A program made the position numbers and the translations under genes. Of a stretch of DNA of 64,000 bases, positions 51,644-61,627 are shown piece after piece; the first letter of the stretch is position 1; every line of letters starts with the position of its first letter. The DNA comes from Streptomyces apocyni (lineage in GTDB: Bacteria > Actinomycetota > Actinomycetes > Streptomycetales > Streptomycetaceae), in contig NZ_WHOM01000036.1 of NCBI RefSeq assembly GCF_009739465.1, forward strand, positions 62,001-126,000, in the 5' to 3' direction. The notes beneath the pieces are model-generated. The model saw only the letters and a list, made by a program, of their open reading frames with translations. It was not told the origin of the DNA and searched no databases.

Positions 51644-52627
51644 GTGCCGTACTCCATACTTCGCCGTTCCTCCGGCGCAGCTGTCGCCCTCACGCTCGCC
51701 GGGGCCGCGCTGGCTGCCGCCACGCCCGCCCAGGCGGCCGCCGAGGACACCCCGGAGCTGAAGATCCTGGCGTACAACACCTTCCTGTTCAGCAAGTCGC
51801 TGTACCCGAACTGGGGACAGGACCACCGCGCCGCGGAGATCCCCAAGACCGACTTCTTCCGCGGTAACGACGTGGTCGTACTCCAGGAGGCGTTCGACAA
51901 CTCCTCATCCGACGCGCTGATGCACAACGCCTCCGCTGAGTACCCGCACCAGACGCCCGTCGTCGGCCGCAGCAAGAGCGGCTGGGACGCCACGAGTGGC
52001 TCGTACTCCTCGATGACGCCGGAGGACGGCGGTGTGACGATCCTCAGCAAGTGGCCGATTCTGCGCAAGGAGCAGTACGTCTACAAGGACGCCTGCGGCG
52101 CTGACTGGTGGTCCAACAAGGGCTTCGCCTACACCGTGCTCGATGTGAACGGCACCAACGTGCATGTGGTCGGCACCCACGCCCAGTCGACCGACCCCGG
52201 GTGCGACTCCGGTGAGGCGGCCACCATGCGCAGCCGCCAGTTCAAGGCGATGGACGCCTTCCTGGACGCCAAGAACATCCCGGCCAGCGAGCAGGTCATC
52301 GTCGCCGGTGACTTCAACGTGGACTCGCACAGCGCCGAGTACGCCTCGATGCTGGCCGACGGCGGCCTGGCCGACACGGACTCGCGTACCGGGCACCTGT
52401 ACTCGTTCGACACCCAGGACAACTCCATCGCCGCCGAGCGTTACCCTGACGACCCGCGCGAGGACCTGGACTACGTCCTGCACCGGGCCGGGCACGCGCG
52501 CCCGGCCGGATGGAACAACAACGTGATCAAGGAGGAGTCCGCGCCCTGGACGGTCTCCAGCTGGGGCAAGAACTACACGTACACGAACCTCTCCGACCAC
52601 TACCCGGTGACCGGCTCCGCGCGATAG
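51644..52627 (+). CDS. Secreted sphingomyelinase-type phosphodiesterase (DNase I-like fold)
   Basis: The 327-residue protein has a signal peptide (basic start, hydrophobic ALTLAGAALAAATPAQA, cleavage near residue 31) and the endonuclease/exonuclease/phosphatase fold: LAYNTFLF, VVVLQEAFDN, GGVTILSKWPI, VVGTHAQSTDPG, VAGDFNVDSHS and LSDHYPV. This set matches bacterial neutral sphingomyelinase C / beta-haemolysin, which cleaves sphingomyelin to ceramide. The GTG at 51644 is chosen because GGGAGAGG lies seven bases upstream. A hairpin terminator follows. Confidence 0.9.
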   Translation: MPYSILRRSSGAAVALTLAGAALAAATPAQAAAEDTPELKILAYNTFLFSKSLYPNWGQDHRAAEIPKTDFFRGNDVVVLQEAFDNSSSDALMHNASAEYPHQTPVVGRSKSGWDATSGSYSSMTPEDGGVTILSKWPILRKEQYVYKDACGADWWSNKGFAYTVLDVNGTNVHVVGTHAQSTDPGCDSGEAATMRSRQFKAMDAFLDAKNIPASEQVIVAGDFNVDSHSAEYASMLADGGLADTDSRTGHLYSFDTQDNSIAAERYPDDPREDLDYVLHRAGHARPAGWNNNVIKEESAPWTVSSWGKNYTYTNLSDHYPVTGSAR

Positions 52628-52651
52628 CCGCACGTCCGCGCACCACCCTGT

Positions 52652-52685
52652 CCCGGCTGCCCGGCACTCCCGGCGGGCAGCCGGG
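52652..52685 (+). terminator. 12-bp hairpin terminator after the sphingomyelinase gene
   Basis: CCCGGCTGCCCG at 52652-52663 pairs perfectly with 52674-52685 around a 10-base loop, 25 bases past the stop codon. No T-run. Confidence 0.8.
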
Positions 52686-52770
52686 GCCCTTGCGGGCACT
52701 TTCACAGAACTGGTGAGACAGCAATACTGTTGCACCGCATCAACGCACAGACCGGGAGGCGGGCGCTGCC

Positions 52771-53502
52771 ATGACGACGGACACCGAGGAGCCGACGCTC
52801 ACTGTCGACGAGCTGGCCGCGCGCGCCGGAGTCACCGTCCGGACCATCCGCTTCTACGGCACCCGTGGACTGCTGCCGCCGCCGCACATCGGCCCGCGCC
52901 GCGTCGGGCGCTATGACCAGGGCCATCTGTCCCGGCTCGCGCTCATAGAGGAGCTCCAGCACCAGGGCATGACCCTGGCGGCGATCGAGCGGTACATGGA
53001 GCAGCTGCCCCCGGATCTCAGCGCCCATGACCTCGCGATCCACCGGGCGCTGGTGGCGACCTGGGCCCCGGACGCGGCGGAGGACGCCAGCCGCGCGGAG
53101 CTTGACCGCCGTGCCGGTCGCACGCTGTCGGACGAGGATCTGGACCGGCTCGCGGCGATGGACGCGATCGCCCGGACGGACGCGCCGGACACCTTCCGGG
53201 TCGATCCCGGGCTGCTACGGCTCGGGGTGCAGCTCCTGGACGTGCCGATCGCGCACGAGACGATTCTGGCCTCCCGTACGGTCCTGCTGGAGCACGCCCG
53301 TTCGGCGGCGCACGAGCTGGCCGGGCTCTTCCGCGACCAGGTCTGGGCCCCGTACCGGGAGCGCGAGTCGGACCCGCGGCATGTGCAGGCGATGAAGTCG
53401 CTGTCGGCGCATATGCAGCCGCTGGTGGTGCAGGCGCTGGTGACGGCGTTCCAGCGCTCGCTCAGGGACGAGCTGCGGGCGGAGTTCGACACGCAGCGCT
53501 GA
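52771..53502 (+). CDS. MerR-family regulator
   Basis: The 243-residue protein has an N-terminal MerR winged helix (LTVDELAARAGVTVRTIRFY, GTRGLLPPP, RRVGRYDQGHLSRL) and a long helical C-terminal region without the cysteine pattern of metal-sensing members, so an organic ligand is more likely. The ATG at 52771 follows GGGAGG. It runs tail-to-tail with the beta-oxidation operon and could regulate it, which is a guess from position. Confidence 0.9.
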   Translation: MTTDTEEPTLTVDELAARAGVTVRTIRFYGTRGLLPPPHIGPRRVGRYDQGHLSRLALIEELQHQGMTLAAIERYMEQLPPDLSAHDLAIHRALVATWAPDAAEDASRAELDRRAGRTLSDEDLDRLAAMDAIARTDAPDTFRVDPGLLRLGVQLLDVPIAHETILASRTVLLEHARSAAHELAGLFRDQVWAPYRERESDPRHVQAMKSLSAHMQPLVVQALVTAFQRSLRDELRAEFDTQR

Positions 53503-53533
53503 GGGGTGTGCCCGGAACTCCGGCACACCCCTC
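53501..53533. terminator. Bidirectional hairpin between merR and fadB
   Basis: GAGGGGTGTGCC (53501-53512, overlapping the merR stop codon) pairs perfectly with 53522-53533 around a 9-base loop. It lies between convergent genes and can serve both. Confidence 0.85.
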
Positions 53534-53578
53534 ACAACTCCAGGCACACGACCCACACGGCTCAGCGTGGGGCTGGTG

Positions 53579-55750
53579 TCAGGCGTCCTTGAAGGTCTCG
53601 CCGTTCGCCGCCTTCTCGACCAGCAGCGCGGGCGGCGTGAACCGCTCCCCGTACCGGTCCGCGAGTTCCCGGGCACGGGCCACGAAGCCGGGCAGGCCGC
53701 CCTCGTAGCCGTTGATGTACTGGAGCACACCGCCCGTCCAGCCGGGGAAGCCGATGCCGAGGATCGAGCCGATGTTGGCGTCGGCGACCGAGGTCAGGAC
53801 GCCCTCCTCCAGGAGCCGTACGGTGTCCAGGGACTCCGCGAACAGCATGCGCTCCCGCATGTCGTCGAAGGGGATCTCGGCGCCGTCGCGGGTGAAGTGC
53901 TCGCGCAGGCCCGGCCAGAGACCGGCGCGCTTGCCGTCCACATAGTCGTAGAAGCCCGCGCCGCCGCTGCGCCCGGTGCGTCCGAACTCGTCCACCATGC
54001 GGTCGATGACGCCGTCGGCCGGGTGCGACGGATAGCTGCCGCCCTCCTCCTCGATGGCCCGCCGTGTCTCGTCGCGGATCTTGCGCGGGAGGGTGAGGGT
54101 GAGTTCGTCCATCAGGGACAGGACCTTGGCCGGGTATCCGGCCTGGGCCGCGGCCTGTTCGACCGACGCGGGCTCGATGCCCTCGCCGACCATCGCGACG
54201 CCCTCGTTGATGAAGTGGCCGATGACGCGCGAGGTGAAGAAGCCGCGTGAGTCGTTGACGACGATCGGGGTCTTGTTGATCTGCCGGACCAGGTCGAAGG
54301 CGCGGGCCAGTGCCTCGTCGCCGGTCCGCTCGCCCTTGATGATCTCGACGAGGGGCATCTTGTCGACCGGTGAGAAGAAGTGCAGGCCGATGAAGTCCAC
54401 CGGCCGGGAGACGCCCTCGGCGAGCTGGGTGATGGGCAGCGTCGAGGTGTTGGAGCAGAGCAGCGCGTCGGGCTCGACGACGTCCTGGATCTCCTGGAAC
54501 ACCTTGTGCTTGAGCGCCGTGTCCTCGAAGACCGCCTCGATCACCGCGTCACAGCCCGCGAGGTCCTTCGGGTCGGCGGTGGGGGTGATCAGGGCGAGCA
54601 GCGCGTCGGCCTTGGCCTGGGTGGTACGGCCACGGGAGACGGCCTTGGCGCAGAGCTGCTCGGAGTAGCCCTTGCCGTTGGCGGCGGCTTCGGCCGACAC
54701 GTCCTTGAGGACGACCTCCATACCGCCGCGGGCGCAGGCGTAGGCGATGCCCGCGCCCATCATTCCGGCGCCGAGCACGGCGACCTTCCGTACCTTCCTG
54801 GGCTCGATGCCCTTGGGGCGGCTGGCGCCGGAGTTGACGGCCTGGAGGTCGAAGAAGAAAGCCTGGATCATGTTCTTGGAGATCTGGCCGGTGACCAGCT
54901 CCACGAAGTAGCGGGCCTCGATGGTCAGCGCCGTCTCGAAGTCGACCTGGGAGCCCTCGACGGCCGCGGCGAGGATGTTGCGCGGGGCGGGGTAGGGGGC
55001 GCCCGCGGTCTGCTTCTTGAGGTTGGCGGGGAAGGCCGGGAGGTTCGCGGCGAACTTCGGGTGCGCCGGGGTGCCGCCGGGGATCTTGTAGCCCTTGACG
55101 TCCCAGGGCTGCTGGGACTCGGGGTTGGCGTCGATGAAGGCGCGCGCCTGGGCGAGCATCTCCTCCTCGGTGGCGGCCACTTCGTGGACCAGGCCGTTCT
55201 CCAGCGCCCGCCGCGGGGTGTACTGGGTGCCCTGGAGCAGCACCTTGAGCAGCGCGTCGGTGATGCCCATCAGCCGTACGGTGCGAGTGACGCCGCCGCC
55301 CGCGGGCAGCAGGCCGAGGGTGACCTCGGGCAGGCCGATCTTGGAGCCGGGCGCGTCGAGGGCGACGCGGTGGTGGCTGGCCAGCGCGATCTCGTATCCG
55401 CCGCCGAGCGCGGCGCCGTTGATGGCGGCGACGACCGGCTTGCCGAGGGTTTCGATGCGGCGCAGGGAGTTCTTGATGCCGGTGCCAACCTCGAAGGCCT
55501 GCTGGGCGTTGTCCGGGCCGACCTGGATCATTTCCTTGAGGTCGCCGCCCGCGAAGAAGGTCTTCTTCGCGGAGGTGTAGATGATGCCGCGGATGGAGTC
55601 TTTCTCGGCCTCGGCGCGGTCGGCGATGGCCGCGATGGACTCCTTGAAGGCTTGGTTCATGGTGTTCGCGGACTGGTTCGGGTCGTCCAGGACGAGGGTG
55701 ACGACGCCGGTCTCGTCCTGTTCCCAGCGGATGGTGGTGGACTCGCTCAT
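53579..55750 (-). CDS. fadB: FadB-type enoyl-CoA hydratase / 3-hydroxyacyl-CoA dehydrogenase
   Basis: A 723-residue bifunctional protein of beta-oxidation. The N-terminal crotonase domain keeps GGGYEIALASHHRV and the catalytic-Glu loop SKIGLPEVTLGLLP; the central NAD domain starts VAVLGAGMMGAGIAYACARG; the C-terminal dehydrogenase domain has FIGLHFFSPVDKMPLVEII. It hydrates enoyl-CoA and oxidises 3-hydroxyacyl-CoA, passing 3-ketoacyl-CoA to the thiolase encoded 55 bases upstream. Length and motifs are normal. Confidence 0.95.
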   Translation of the reverse strand: MSESTTIRWEQDETGVVTLVLDDPNQSANTMNQAFKESIAAIADRAEAEKDSIRGIIYTSAKKTFFAGGDLKEMIQVGPDNAQQAFEVGTGIKNSLRRIETLGKPVVAAINGAALGGGYEIALASHHRVALDAPGSKIGLPEVTLGLLPAGGGVTRTVRLMGITDALLKVLLQGTQYTPRRALENGLVHEVAATEEEMLAQARAFIDANPESQQPWDVKGYKIPGGTPAHPKFAANLPAFPANLKKQTAGAPYPAPRNILAAAVEGSQVDFETALTIEARYFVELVTGQISKNMIQAFFFDLQAVNSGASRPKGIEPRKVRKVAVLGAGMMGAGIAYACARGGMEVVLKDVSAEAAANGKGYSEQLCAKAVSRGRTTQAKADALLALITPTADPKDLAGCDAVIEAVFEDTALKHKVFQEIQDVVEPDALLCSNTSTLPITQLAEGVSRPVDFIGLHFFSPVDKMPLVEIIKGERTGDEALARAFDLVRQINKTPIVVNDSRGFFTSRVIGHFINEGVAMVGEGIEPASVEQAAAQAGYPAKVLSLMDELTLTLPRKIRDETRRAIEEEGGSYPSHPADGVIDRMVDEFGRTGRSGGAGFYDYVDGKRAGLWPGLREHFTRDGAEIPFDDMRERMLFAESLDTVRLLEEGVLTSVADANIGSILGIGFPGWTGGVLQYINGYEGGLPGFVARARELADRYGERFTPPALLVEKAANGETFKDA

Positions 55751-55805
55751 GCTTGGGTTCTCCGTGAAATCCGTGAGGGGTGGGGCCGGACAGCCCCTAG
55801 ACAGG

Positions 55806-57020
<1,215 letters not shown>

Positions 57021-57073
57021 GGTCGGCAGCCTTTCAGGGTGCGGGATGAGAGGGAGAGGGGCGCGTGGCCGGG

Positions 57074-57120
57074 GCCGGGTTGCCGGGTTGCCGGGTTGCC
57101 GGGTTGCCGGGTTGCCGGGT
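57074..57120. repeat. 8-bp tandem repeat (GCCGGGTT, 5.9 copies) before the thiolase gene
   Basis: Five perfect units and seven-eighths of a sixth lie in the 99 bases between the acyl-CoA dehydrogenase stop (which it touches) and the thiolase start. It is outside coding sequence, but a change of copy number would move the thiolase leader relative to any promoter or upstream translation. Confidence 0.95.
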
Positions 57121-58298
57121 CACGGCAGCAGGGAGCGGCCGATGATTTCCTTCATGATCTCGGTCGTCCCGCCGTAGATGGTCTGGATACGGCCATCGGT
57201 GAAGGCCCTGGCGACCGGATACTCGGTCATATAGCCGTAGCCTCCGTGGAGTTGCAGACAGCGGTCGGCGACGCGTTTCTGGAGTTCGGTGGCCCACCAC
57301 TTGGCCATCGACGCGTGGACAGCGTCCAGTTCGCCGTGGGTGTGGTCCACGATGCACCGGTCGAGGAACGCTCGGGTGACGGCGCACTCGGTGGCCATCT
57401 CGGCTATCTCGAACCGGATGTGCTGGAGTCGGCCCAGCGGGCGCCCGAAGGCCTCGCGCTCCTGGACGTACTTCATGGTGATCTCCAGGAGGTGCTCGGC
57501 GGCGGAGATCCCGGCGACGGCGATGGCCATGCGCTCCTGGGCGAGATGGGTCATCAGGTGCAGGAACGCGCCGTTCAGCTCGCCGAGCAGGTTCTCCTTG
57601 GGGACGCGTACGTCGGTGAAGAACAGCTCGGCGGTGTCCTGGGCCTTCTGGCCGATCTTGTCGAGGTTACGGCCGCGCTCGAAGCCTTCCATGCCGCGCT
57701 CGACCACCAGGAGGGACAGGCCCTTGGCGCCGCCTTCCGGGGTGGTCCTGGCCACGACGATCACCAGGTCGGCGAGTATCCCGTTGGAGATGAAGGTCTT
57801 GGAGCCGTTCAGCAGCCAGTGGTCGCCCTGGTCTTCGGCGGTGGTGCGGATGCCTTGCAGGTCGGAGCCCGCGCCCGGCTCGGTCATGGCGATGGCCGTG
57901 ATGGTCTCGCCCGAGCAGAAACCGGGCAGCCAGCGCCGCTTCTGGTCCTCCGTGCCGAGGGTGGTCAGATAGGGGCCGATGATGTCGTTGTGCAGCCCGA
58001 TCGCGAGTCCGGCCGCTCCCGCGCGGGTGAACTCCTCGGCCAGTACGGCGCTGTAGCGGAAGTCGTCGTTCCCGCCGCCTCCGTACTCCTCGGGTACGGC
58101 GAGCCCGAGCAGCCCCTGCTTTCCGGCCGCGCGCCAAGCGTCGCGGGAGACGATGCCGGCCTTCTCCCACTGCTCGTAGTGCGGCAGCACCTCCTTGGTG
58201 AGGAACGTGCGCACGGTCTCGCGGAAGGCCTCGTGATCGGCGGAGTAGAGCTGGCGCTTCATGCCCGAGGGGGTCTGGGACGTTGCCTGTGACGTCAT
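57120..58298 (-). CDS. Acyl-CoA dehydrogenase (long-chain type)
   Basis: The 392-residue protein is a complete ACAD: AIAMTEPGAGSDLQGIRTTA, WLLNGSKTFISNG, EREAFGRPLG and QLHGGYGYMTEYPVAR. It reads IYGGTTEIMKEIIGR where short-chain enzymes have YEGT, and LAQERMAIA in the helix where long-chain and isovaleryl-CoA dehydrogenases carry their catalytic Glu, so it should be active on long or branched chains. The ATG at 58298 overlaps the racemase-like gene stop as ATGA. It is the second gene of the leftward operon. Confidence 0.94.
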   Translation of the reverse strand: MTSQATSQTPSGMKRQLYSADHEAFRETVRTFLTKEVLPHYEQWEKAGIVSRDAWRAAGKQGLLGLAVPEEYGGGGNDDFRYSAVLAEEFTRAGAAGLAIGLHNDIIGPYLTTLGTEDQKRRWLPGFCSGETITAIAMTEPGAGSDLQGIRTTAEDQGDHWLLNGSKTFISNGILADLVIVVARTTPEGGAKGLSLLVVERGMEGFERGRNLDKIGQKAQDTAELFFTDVRVPKENLLGELNGAFLHLMTHLAQERMAIAVAGISAAEHLLEITMKYVQEREAFGRPLGRLQHIRFEIAEMATECAVTRAFLDRCIVDHTHGELDAVHASMAKWWATELQKRVADRCLQLHGGYGYMTEYPVARAFTDGRIQTIYGGTTEIMKEIIGRSLLP

Positions 58299-59428
58299 GT
58301 GGCGTCCTTCGTCAGGTCCGGTACGTTCCAGTCGCGGGCCACCGCTTCGGTGTCGGCGCCGGGCTGTGCCGGGGGTGTGCGTACGGCCGTGGGGGTCGCC
58401 GAGAAGCGCGGGGCCGGAGCGGGCTGGGTGATGCCGCCATGGTCGGTGAAGGTGCCGCGGGCGGCCAGATGCGGATGGGCGGGAGCCTCGGTGAGGGACA
58501 GTACGGGGGCCACACAGGCGTCCGAGCCCTCGAAGAGCGCGGTCCACTCGGCGCGGGTCTTTGTCCTGAAACGTGCGGTGATCGCGGTACGCAGTTCGTC
58601 CCAGCGGGCGAAGTCCTTGCGGGCGGACGCCTGGTCCTCGATGCCGAGCACGGTGATGAACGCGTCGTAGAACTGGGGCTCCAGGGCGCCTACGGCCATG
58701 TATCCGCCGTCGGATGTCTGGTAGCTGCCGTAGAAGGGGCAGCCGCCGTCCAGCAGGTTGGCGCCCCGACGGTCCTGCCAGCCGCCGGCCGCCAGCATGC
58801 CGTGGATCATCGACGCGAGGTGGGCGGCGCCGTCCACGATCGCCGCGTCCACCACCTGCCCCTCGCCCGTCGCGCGCGCGTGCTGGAGTGCCGCCAGCAC
58901 ACCGACGACGAGGTAGAGGGAGCCGCCCGCGTAGTCGCCGACGAGGTTGGCGGGGACGGCCGGGGGTTCGTCCGGTTTGCCGATCATGCCGAGGGTGCCG
59001 GTGATGGCGATATACGCGATGTCGTGGCCCGCACGCTGGGCGAGCGGCCCCTCCTGTCCCCAGCCGGTCATCCGCCCGTAGACGAGCTGGCCGTTGCGGG
59101 CCCGGCACTGCTCGGGGCCCACGCCGAGGCGCTCGGCAACGCCGGGGCGGAAGCCCTCGATCAGGATGTCGGCGCGTTCGACCAGGTCAAGGACGCGGCT
59201 GGGGCCGTGCTCGGACTTGAGGTCGATCAGCACCGAGCGCTTGTTCCGGTTGGTCACGTCGTACGCCGGGTCGATGGCGAGTCCGGCGCCGCCGGGCCGG
59301 TCGACCCGTACGACATCGGCGCCGAGGTCCGCGAGCAGCATCGCGGCGAACGGCCCTGGCCCGATTCCGGCCAGTTCGACCACCCGGATTCCGGCCAGTG
59401 GACCGCCGCCTCTGTCTGTCTCTGTCAT
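58295..59428 (-). CDS. CaiB/BaiF family, alpha-methylacyl-CoA racemase-like
   Basis: The 377-residue protein belongs to the family III CoA-transferase fold (RVVELAGIGPGPFAAMLLAD; NKRSVLIDLKSE). It carries the residues typical of alpha-methylacyl-CoA racemases: the His/Asp pair in RAGHDIAYIAITG and NLVGDYAGGS, and ALEPQFYD. The racemase would convert (2R)- to (2S)-methylacyl-CoA so that branched chains can enter beta-oxidation, which fits the acyl-CoA dehydrogenase, thiolase and FadB genes that follow. The ATG at 59428 is the first start of the operon. Confidence 0.9.
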   Translation of the reverse strand: MTETDRGGGPLAGIRVVELAGIGPGPFAAMLLADLGADVVRVDRPGGAGLAIDPAYDVTNRNKRSVLIDLKSEHGPSRVLDLVERADILIEGFRPGVAERLGVGPEQCRARNGQLVYGRMTGWGQEGPLAQRAGHDIAYIAITGTLGMIGKPDEPPAVPANLVGDYAGGSLYLVVGVLAALQHARATGEGQVVDAAIVDGAAHLASMIHGMLAAGGWQDRRGANLLDGGCPFYGSYQTSDGGYMAVGALEPQFYDAFITVLGIEDQASARKDFARWDELRTAITARFRTKTRAEWTALFEGSDACVAPVLSLTEAPAHPHLAARGTFTDHGGITQPAPAPRFSATPTAVRTPPAQPGADTEAVARDWNVPDLTKDAT

Positions 59429-59438
59429 CAAGCCCCCA

Positions 59439-59518
59439 GCGCTTTGACACAACTGATGTAACAGCAGCGATGTTAAGAACGCGTTCCACTCCGCACAAGA
59501 CCCAACGAGCAAGCGCTT
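59439..59518. promoter_or_regulatory. Divergent promoter region with several dyads, candidate TetR-type operators
   Basis: The 171 bases between the divergent racemase and saccharopine-dehydrogenase-like genes hold a TTGACA at 59444-59449, a TAACA-N7-TGTTA dyad near 59459-59475, a perfect GAACGCGTTC palindrome at 59477-59486 and AAGCGCTT at 59511-59518. Such short palindromes before fatty-acid genes commonly bind TetR-type repressors. No specific regulator is assigned. Confidence 0.4.
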
Positions 59519-59599
59519 AGAAATCACTCGCGCTAGTCTCGGCTCCCTACGGCGGACCAGACGACGGACCAAGCGGCCCCACCGGGACTGAGGAGTGTC

Positions 59600-60784
59600 A
59601 TGAGCAGTCAGGACAGCGCGCGGTACGACATCGTGCTCTTCGGAGCCACCGGCTTCGTGGGCACGCTCACGGCCGAATACCTGGCCGCGCACGCGCCCGA
59701 GAACCTGCGCTGGGCGATCGCCGGGCGCAGCGAGCAGAAGCTCCAGAGAGTACGGGAGGGGCTGACCACGATCGACCCGGCCCTCAAGGACCTTCCGCTG
59801 ATCAGCGCGGACGTGGACGACCCGGCCGCGCTGCGGGAGCTGGCCAGCTCGACGCGGGTGCTGGCCACGACGGTCGGCCCGTACATCACCTACGGGCAGG
59901 AGCTGGTCGCGGCCTGCGCCGACAGCGGCACGGACTATCTGGACCTGACGGGCGAGCCCGAGTTCGTCGACCTGATGTACGTGCGGCATGACGCCCGTGC
60001 GCGGGAGACCGGGGCGCGGCTGGTGCACGCCTGCGGGTTCGACTCGGTTCCGCATGACCTGGGCGCGTACTACACGGTCCAGCAGCTGCCCGAGGGGGTG
60101 CCGCTGCGGGTCGACGGGTTTGTCCGTGCCCAGGCGATGTTCTCCGGCGGGACGTTCGCCACCGTCCTCACCGGCTTCTCGCGGGGGCGCCAGACGCTGG
60201 CCGCGCAGCAGGACCGACGGCGCCAGGAGCCGCGCCCGGTGGGCCGCACGGCATACGCCCCGGTCAGTGCGCCGCGGTACGCGAAGGAGGTCGACGCCTG
60301 GGCGCTGCCGCTGCCGACCATCGACCCGCAGGTCGTGCAGCGTTCGGCCCGGGCCCTGGAGCGGTACGGGCCCGACTTCCGCTACCGGCACTACGCGGCG
60401 GTGAAGTCGCTGCCGGTCGCGCTGGGCAGCGTGGCCGCCATGGGCACCCTCTTCGCGGCGGCCCAACTGCCGCCCGCCAGGCGGTGGCTGGGCGAGCGGG
60501 TCAAGCCTGGCGAGGGGCCCGACGAGCAGCGGCGGGCGAAGTCCTGGTTCTCGGTGCGGTTCGTCGGTGACGGCGGTGGGCGTCGGGTGTACACGGAGGT
60601 CAGCGGCGGCGACCCTGGCTACGGCGAGACGGCGAAGATCCTCGCCGAGTCGGCCCTCAGCCTGGCCTTCGACGACCTGCCCGACACGGCCGGTCAGGTC
60701 ACCCCGGCGGTCGCCATGGGCGACGCGCTGATCGGACGTCTGCGGGCGGCGGGGATCAGGTTCCGGGTGGCGGCGGCGCGTTGA
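59600..60784 (+). CDS. Saccharopine-dehydrogenase-like NAD(P)-binding protein (trans-acting enoyl reductase type)
   Basis: The 394-residue protein has a Rossmann start DIVLFGATGFVGTLTAEYLA, VLATTVGPYITYGQELVAAC, and LVHACGFDSVPHDLGAYY. These are the marks of the actinobacterial saccharopine-dehydrogenase-like family that includes the mycobacterial trans-acting enoyl reductases. The substrate is probably a lipid or CoA intermediate. The ATG at 59600 has TGAGGAG upstream. It is divergent from the beta-oxidation operon and overlaps the endonuclease V gene by 29 bases at its 3' end. Confidence 0.9.
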   Translation: MSSQDSARYDIVLFGATGFVGTLTAEYLAAHAPENLRWAIAGRSEQKLQRVREGLTTIDPALKDLPLISADVDDPAALRELASSTRVLATTVGPYITYGQELVAACADSGTDYLDLTGEPEFVDLMYVRHDARARETGARLVHACGFDSVPHDLGAYYTVQQLPEGVPLRVDGFVRAQAMFSGGTFATVLTGFSRGRQTLAAQQDRRRQEPRPVGRTAYAPVSAPRYAKEVDAWALPLPTIDPQVVQRSARALERYGPDFRYRHYAAVKSLPVALGSVAAMGTLFAAAQLPPARRWLGERVKPGEGPDEQRRAKSWFSVRFVGDGGGRRVYTEVSGGDPGYGETAKILAESALSLAFDDLPDTAGQVTPAVAMGDALIGRLRAAGIRFRVAAAR

Positions 60785-61502
60785 GTTCCCTGAGCGCGTC
60801 GGTCGCGGCACGCAGGGCGCTGCGGCACAGGGCGTCGGCGCGGCGGGTGGTCTCCGGGAGGCGGTAGCGGGGCGCCAAGTGGAGGGTGTGGGCTACGGCG
60901 CGGTCCAGGGTGACCCGGTGACCGACCGAGACGAAGACCGGCTTCACGCCGTCCTGGGTGCGCACGGCGCGGCCCACCTCCTCCGCTCCGTCCGTGACGT
61001 CCGTGAGCGGCGCGGTGGCGCCACGCCGGGTGCCTGGTTCTTCGTAGGCGAAGGTGAAGGGGTTCTTGGCGACGCCGATCGTCGGCAGGCCGGTCAATAC
61101 GCCGAGGTGGCTGGCCAGGCCGAAGCGGCGCGGGTGGGCGCGGCCGTAGCCGTCGCAGACGACGAGTCCGGGGTCGGCCCGGAGGGACTCCAGGGCGGCG
61201 ACCACCGTGGGGATCTCCCGGAACGCGAGCAGCCCGGGTACGTACGGGAAGCTGATCCGCCCGGTCGCGGTGGCCTCGTCGACCACGTCGAGTGTCGCCG
61301 CGTCCAGCACGACGGCGGCCGCGGCCACGAGGTCGCGTGCGTCGTCGTAGGCGACGTCGACGCCGGTGACGTGGCCGGTGCCGGGCAGCGGGCCGGGCTC
61401 GTCCAGGATCACGCGGGTGCGCAGCGCGTCCTGAATCGCCCGGGCTTCGGCTTCGGTGGTGGGGGCGGTGGGGCGATCGGCGGGCGTGTGTGGGGTGGCC
61501 AT
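60756..61502 (-). CDS. nfi: Endonuclease V (deoxyinosine-specific)
   Basis: The 248-residue protein has the EndoV motifs GVDVAYD (catalytic Asp), FPYVPGLLAFREIP (the PYIP wedge variant PYVP), VCDGYGRAHPRRFGLASHLG and TIGVAKNPF. It nicks DNA near deaminated adenine for repair. The gene converges on the saccharopine-dehydrogenase-like gene with a 29-base coding overlap. The start is ATG 61502. Confidence 0.93.
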   Translation of the reverse strand: MATPHTPADRPTAPTTEAEARAIQDALRTRVILDEPGPLPGTGHVTGVDVAYDDARDLVAAAAVVLDAATLDVVDEATATGRISFPYVPGLLAFREIPTVVAALESLRADPGLVVCDGYGRAHPRRFGLASHLGVLTGLPTIGVAKNPFTFAYEEPGTRRGATAPLTDVTDGAEEVGRAVRTQDGVKPVFVSVGHRVTLDRAVAHTLHLAPRYRLPETTRRADALCRSALRAATDALRELNAPPPPGT

Positions 61503-61627
61503 GGTGGGACGAGCGTACGGGGTGCGGGGTTCTGGTACGGGGCTGGGTGGTGTGCTTTCCCGGGGCGGCTGCGGCTGCGTAGGGTGCGTTTACGGTTGGC
61601 GGATCACGGGGTGGGGGCAGGGGTTTG

